Part shown: in pieces, positions 58,957-64,000 of the stretch
How the letters are laid out: the number at the start of each line of letters is the position of its first letter
How positions within the stretch are numbered: the first letter of the stretch is position 1
Assembly: GCF_947507565.1 (NCBI RefSeq)
Contig: NC_089178.1
Coordinates: forward strand, 2,666,001-2,730,000
Origin: Oscarella lobularis
Lineage: Eukaryota; Porifera; Homoscleromorpha; Homosclerophorida; Oscarellidae
DNA length: 64,000 nucleotides
Direction: 5' to 3'
Notes under the pieces: model-generated
What the model saw: the letters and a program-made list of their open reading frames with translations, nothing else
Told to the model about the DNA's origin: nothing
Database searches by the model: none
Made by a program: the position numbers and the translations under genes

Positions 58957-60692
58957 ATGGGAAACGAAAGCAGCAAAGAAGAGAATGCAGTGAAACTTCT
59001 CAACGAAGACGAGAAGCGAGACCTCGAAGGCGTCTTCGCTCAACTGACAACCAAAGAAGGCGACTCGAAAAAGAAAGTAGACGGCACAGCAACGTTCGAC
59101 TACAAAGCGTTCAAGGTAAGAAAAGCCGGGATCCCACGGAAAACCGAGCTGGCAAAAAAGTGGGCGTGGCCTCGACACCCCTGCTCCCTTTCTAGGAATT
59201 TAGCAAATCGATTCTTCCCGAAGACATATCGCAGCGTCTTTTCAATCTAATGGCGCACTACAGCAACGACGAGAGTCGTCGTGCGGCAAATCGAGCCGCT
59301 CTCTTCGTAATCGCTTCCCTTATCGTAAAGGGAAGCGACGCCGAAAAGGCGATGATATTCGCTCACCTGGGTTCCGCGTCGACCGGAGAGACGATAAGTA
59401 GCAACGATCTGCAGCATCTCTGCTGCTCTCTCATATCTGCTGCGTTCAATTCGAAGTCGCTACATCCACGTGCTTCCGTGTGGGGCGGAAAAGACCCGGA
59501 CTCCAATCGACGCTTAGCGCGAGTCTTTCTTGATAACGCTTCCTTTCAGCCGGACGAAGAAGGCAGGAATTATAGAATAAGATACAAAATAAGATACGTT
59601 AGTATAACATTTCATTTTTTTAGGAAATTTTACCTTTGATGTGCCTCAGCTAGAGAAATGGCTCAGTGCGAATTCTCTTATTCAGCGTCTCTTCAATGCC
59701 GTTTTTCAGGGCTGCTTTTTCAGTGCATCGACATTGGCCAGTCACGACGAGACCGACTCGGCAAAGGCAGCAATGGGCGAATTGACAGACGTCGCGTCCT
59801 TGGACTTGAATCAACCTCTTCTACCACGTATTCTAAAACAAAAAGCACACGGACCGAGTGGGGAGGAGAGCGCCGGTGAAAGCTTACTCGACGCGACGTC
59901 CGTCCTCTTTCTCAATAGCCACATACCGCTTAAACATCGGCACCTGTGGAGACAGCTCTTTTCGAGTGTTCGCGACGGGGAGAGCTTTGCTCGACTCACA
60001 AAGGAGATAACGGGAAGGGGACCTACTATTGTGATTGTTGAAGATACAGATGGATACGTTTTTGGAGGATTTGCTTCTGCGAGTTGGGAAACATCGCCCA
60101 ATTTTGTTGGTAAGCAAAAAACGACGAGTTTACCTATATATTATCCTTTTGTATTATAGGGGATGATCAATGCTTTCTCTTCACTTTGAACCCTCACATG
60201 GCTATCTATACCCCAACAGGTTATAATAACCATTATATGTACTTCAATCAGGGCCAGCAGACGATTCCCAATGGGCTGGTGCGCAAAAAAATACGCCCCT
60301 TTATGTTTCCTCCGCTTAATTTTTTTTCTAGGGGATGGGTGGCCAGCACGAGTATTTTGGCTTGTGGTTGGATCACGACTATGGATCGGGTCATAGCAAA
60401 GCCCACCCGCGAAGTACAACGTACAACAGTCCCCAACTGTCCAAGGAAGAAGAGTTCAAAATTGCTAAACTCGAAGTGTGGGCAGTGGGACTTCCAGTTG
60501 AATCCCAGGCAAGAATTAGAATAGGGTCTATAGAACATGCGTAATTTTACCTCTTTGTAGCGAGTCGACGGAAGTGTCCTTGATACAAATCTTGACGTAC
60601 AAGTTCTGATAGAATTATTCACGGGCAAAGCCGTATCAGGACTCTACGAACCAAAATCTGTTACTCAGGATGACGACGATGATGAAAAATAA
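58957..60692 (+). CDS. MEAK7: MEAK7-like TLDc-domain protein (N-myristoylation signal)
   Basis: The N-terminus MGNESSKEE is a classical myristoylation signal, as in MEAK7. Exon 2 begins EFSKSILPEDISQRLFNLMAHY. The TLDc domain reads SLLDATSVLFLNSHIPLKHRHLWRQLFSSVRDGESFARLTKEITGRGPTIVIVEDTDGYVFGGFASASWE. It continues GDDQCFLFTLNPHMAIYTPTGYNNHYMYFNQGQQTIPNGLGMGGQHEYFGLWLDHDYGSGHSKAHPRSTTYNSPQLS, almost the MEAK7 consensus. MEAK7 is a lysosome-associated mTOR signalling factor. It ends VTQDDDDDEK at 60692. The intron 59563-59623 begins with GC (GAAG|GCAGGA), needed to join PDEEG to NFTFDVPQLEKW. Confidence 0.94.
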
Positions 60693-60877
60693 CTTTGATG
60701 ACAAATACGTTTGCTCTTTAGTCTTGTCTTGTCGGCGGTCTTCTTTTTTTTTCACATATTTTAGAACTCTAAACTTGGGTGGTGTGCTTGTGTTTATTTG
60801 TCAGAGCAGTCACAATAGAAATGCAAGCAGGGCCCTCCGTTAGGATGGTGGTACATACAGTACATCATAGAAAATTC

Positions 60878-62858
60878 TTACGTGCCTACGTCACTATCTT
60901 TGTCACTGAATTGATACAGTACTACAAAGGTGAGTGCCAGGAGCGCCGTACCGAGAAGATCACCTAGAGCGGTTAGGTAGGGAATGCAAAAATTGTCTGG
61001 ATCGTTTCCTCGGTTCCACATCCAGTAAACAAGCCACGTAGAAATTGAGAGCAATAACGCTACCTAAACGAGTCATTTCCTGACTTTTTCTACCAGTGGA
61101 ACGCACGGCCTAACGCTAACCACCCTTACTAAACAGGCACTAATCAACGACTGTGTGAAGCGGGCACCTCATTACCTATCACTTGGGCGCGATTTTTAAG
61201 TTCCGGCTTACCTGTAGGATAGCACACGCAAAGTAGCCACCAGCAAAGTAGAGAGTCAGCGACGTGTGTCCAGCCTGAACATAGCTGATTGTGAGTAGAA
61301 ATATTAAATGACCCGGCAGTGTCAGCATGAGCAATACTCTCGCCGCTTTTCCGTGATCTAGAGAGGGAGAAAAATAAACAATGAAAACCTGTTGGAAGGA
61401 CAGGTTAGGCGACATCGCGTGCCTTGGCCTCGAAACGTTCCACAGCACTTTGACGCGTCTGGATTACGGATCTTGTCGCCCGGCTTGCCTGTGCCGTGCA
61501 ACGTTGTGGATAGGCGACTCGCGTGAACAGCAACGAGATTTCCACCAACACCTGATAATTTCCTATGAGAATTTTTTGTGATATACTAAAGGAAGAGACT
61601 CGCCGTTCATGACTGGTGAATAGACAGCAATGCCGGGAAAGCGACTAACGGCTTGATCGAGCACTAAACCTCCACCACTGTTTAGAAAAGAAAAGTCAGA
61701 TGAGAATCAAAGAGGTACCTCCCAGAACTGACCTGCTTATTACCATGGCACTAATAACCGGTGTCCATCCTGAGCTGAGCACTTTTCTCGTTGTAGGATT
61801 GCGATGAGAGATGTATATCCAGACGGGTATCAATGATAAGAAAATGCTACACAGCAGCCAAATTACCCATAGATGTCGCGAAGCAACTAAAGAGAGAGAC
61901 GGGGTCAAAGAAAATTTTATTAATACCGTTATGTTTTCTTGCCAAATTTAGCGTAGAGAGCGTTACTCGTTCCAGAAAGTAAGGCCAATGTTACCAAATC
62001 ACCCAAACTGGCTGCTATGGGCGTGGCAATATTGTCAGGATTCACATGGAACCGTTTTGATAATAGGATCACTATGATCATTATGCCGCCGAGAGCGAAA
62101 CTCGCTACGGAAGCCGTTATGAGGCTCGACGCGCAGAGCAGAAGAGCGTCTTCTATTTTCAAAACTCCATCCGATAGCCAACCAAATAGGACAGCAGCGA
62201 ATGAAGCCAACGCTCCAATAACCAAAGCTTGAGCCTGAAAACTTTTCTAAAAAAAAGATAATCACAATAGCTGATGTCTTTTACTTGAATAAGGGCCATA
62301 TTTCCAAGTATTAGTAATTTTTTTGCTGCTGCAGTGTCCATGGCACCCGTATTTGCCTAGCATTAATTTTATCAACCACAATCTTGTATATTACGTTCTT
62401 CCTCCTTACAGCTGTGGAGAGACGAGAGGCAAGGGTCATCTCCAAATTTCCCTTCAATCCAAGGAGGGCAGGTACCAGTATAAACAACTCGTTAACATCC
62501 ATAAAAACAGGCCAATGCTAAGAAGCAAAAAAATCATTGCACTTATATTAGTATTGAGAATTTTTCGTACTTGGACGTAATCGAGTAACATTCCGGCCGA
62601 TACCATGCCAAAGCCGGCGATCAAAAAAGGAAAGAAGACTTGGATTCCGATTCTGCACGACGATTCTTTCTTAGGCGTCTTCAGTGGATCCTCTTGTATG
62701 ATCTCTTCCGGCTGCGTAAGAAGAATTCCGTTCGCCTGCTTGGTTGCTACAAGTAGATTCGTCGGTTTGTCCTCTTGCGACCCCTCCGAAGTGAGGTCAG
62801 ACGACTCGGATCGCCTTCTCATCCTATCGATTTGAGCCGTCTTCTCGACTGGTTTCAT
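60878..62858 (-). CDS. SLC41A1: SLC41-family magnesium transporter (MgtE-like)
   Basis: The first exon (62858-62571) has a polar cytosolic N-terminus, then [22 protein letters not shown]. Later exons read [27 protein letters not shown] (the first MgtE signature), [19 protein letters not shown], and [24 protein letters not shown]. Then come [55 protein letters not shown] and the repeat signature [25 protein letters not shown]. The end is DKDSDVGT at 60878. Two inverted MgtE repeats of about five spans each fit a plasma-membrane Mg2+ carrier. Exon edges in the middle were not all fixed. The start is the first ATG, 62858. Confidence 0.92.
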
Positions 62859-63174
62859 AAAAGGAGAGATTCGCAGGGGCGACGCTCGAACTGAGTTTAG
62901 CACCCGTATGTGTTCTCCCGCGCGCTACAACACCGTTCGTTTCTTTGTTTTTTAATTAATCGACTACGGTTTATAAACTTGCGTACAAAAACAAGTAGTT
63001 ATTTGAAATAGCAAAATAGAAAAAAATGATTTGATCAAGGGCTAGCAAAACAGTGACATCCCGGCACCAATCAGACGTAACGGCTCCAGATAGGAAGACG
63101 AACTCTGTGTAGTCATATTCTTTCGATACGAAGACATGATACGATGAAGAAATGATACGATGCAGTCAGTCTAA
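62859..63174. other. Spacer between SLC41 and GADD45 genes
   Basis: SLC41 promoter on the left (CG-rich, then AT-rich from 62945) and GADD45 3' UTR on the right. The word ATGATACGATGAA is repeated in tandem at about 63136-63162. No gene is visible. Confidence 0.45.
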
Positions 63175-63959
63175 TTAGTTGTAGGGAATCCCATCGTCGT
63201 CTCCGATGGGATCAACGAGCGAGACGATCTTTTTCTCGCCACTTCGTCGACAGTGATTCACAAGAACCATAAGACCTTTCAGAGCCGAAGTGTTCTATAT
63301 AAGGCAAACTTAAAAACGACGCCGGGCTTTAGAAAGCGGAAGGCATACCTGAATGAGAACGCACCCACATGTTTCAGACGAGTTCGACACCGCCCATTTT
63401 CCTAATAAGGCGCTGCTATCGACCTGCAGAAAGCATAGGGCGTCAATAATGACCATATAGGGATGTCAACACGTGCCGCAGCCCACCTTGAGTAGTTGGA
63501 CGCCATATTCGCGGCAGTAGGCTTCGATGAGCGTAAAGTAGATCTGCACTGCCGGATCGGTGATGTCTCTGTCCTCCGTAGCAAGGACACACAGAGCCGG
63601 ATCCTCATCGCCGCATCTACGTAAAAATGATAATTAGATTAGATGGCGCATGAAGTGAGGCGAGACTCACTTCTCCAAGGCTGTTGCGACGGCTCGCACG
63701 CCGCTGACCAGTTGGCCTTCTTTCTTAGCAGTTTGCACGACGCTGAATAGACAGTCGGAAAGCACCGACGTGACTCGGGCGAAATCGAGACTAGACGGGC
63801 AATCGCTATTTCCACTTGCAGGAATGAGATGTAACGTTAGGCTTACTTTTCATATCGGCAAAGAGACTTTCGTCCTCTGTTGTGATGTCTCGTATAAGTA
63901 AGCATTGCTCCTTTCGAACTCGTGTCTGTGATGATACTGAACTGTTCCTGCGTATGCAT
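63175..63959 (-). CDS. GADD45: GADD45-like stress-response protein, 185 aa
   Basis: Five exons (63959-63847, 63790-63671, 63616-63487, 63423-63349, 63294-63175) join in phase. The GADD45 core (ribosomal L7Ae fold) reads QLVSGVRAVATALEKCGDEDPALCVLATEDRDITDPAVQIYFTLIEAYCREYGVQLLKVDSSALLGKWAVSNSS, matching the dAdEDDDrDvALQIHFTLIQAFC block of the family. An acidic loop (CGDEDP) and the C-terminal VDPIGDDDGIPYN are present. GADD45 proteins bind MTK1/MEKK4 and p21/PCNA to signal stress. Length is close to human (about 160-165 aa) with a longer N-terminus. Only 41 bases of upstream sequence lie in the window, so its promoter is not visible. Confidence 0.92.
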
Positions 63960-64000
63960 GGCCCTTTATGGGTTTGGACACGCCCGGGTTTAATGCAATT

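Noticed and set aside
63960-64000. p53-type site in the GADD45 promoter
   Set aside because: GGGCGTGTCC only loosely resembles a half site and just 41 upstream bases are available.

Overview
The window is nuclear DNA from a compact animal genome. The protein families are animal or animal-enriched (mitoguardin, FEM1, GADD45, CRELD, TMEM121, chimaerin, MKP-type phosphatase, endophilin-B). Genes are split by many very small introns, often about 45-60 bp, and about 35 genes fit in 64 kb. This density and intron size fit an early-branching animal such as a sponge (perhaps a homoscleromorph). That placement is inference: no marker gene here fixes it.

Layout. 1-5.6 kb: end of a Gly-rich protein gene, an F5/8C-domain protein, a short tropomyosin-like protein, a single-exon chimaerin, mitochondrial ribosomal protein S18b and CDK9. 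5.7-13.5 kb: an Ldh2-type dehydrogenase, FEM1, an ER-type JmjC protein, AGPAT and endophilin-B. 13.6-25.7 kb: two stomatins in inverted orientation around a selenoprotein MSRB1 gene, then a small ORF, PRDX6, TMEM161, mitoguardin, PTGES2 and a coiled-coil zinc-finger protein. 26-37 kb: an intronless CBM48-esterase, exportin-T with a TMEM121-like gene inside one of its introns, and an ataxin-7 homologue carrying a MITE. 37-52 kb: a centlein-like protein, POC1, a DUSP10-like phosphatase, alpha-tubulin and an mTERF protein. 52-64 kb: CRELD2-like and GRP94 sharing a promoter with a perfect ER stress element, then a small gene, MEAK7, an SLC41 Mg transporter and GADD45.

Themes. Divergent gene pairs with tiny shared promoters are common; the closest have 24 and 37 bp between start codons. 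Three proteins end in ER retrieval signals (KTEL, HDEL, KDEL), and two of them, CRELD2-like and GRP94, share the ER-stress promoter. At least eight introns begin with GC rather than GT. The clearest non-standard decoding event is the in-frame TGA of MSRB1, followed by a good SECIS candidate. Exon boundaries were worked out by hand from splice signals, reading phase and remembered homologues. They are firm where phase and homology agree, and are marked uncertain elsewhere.
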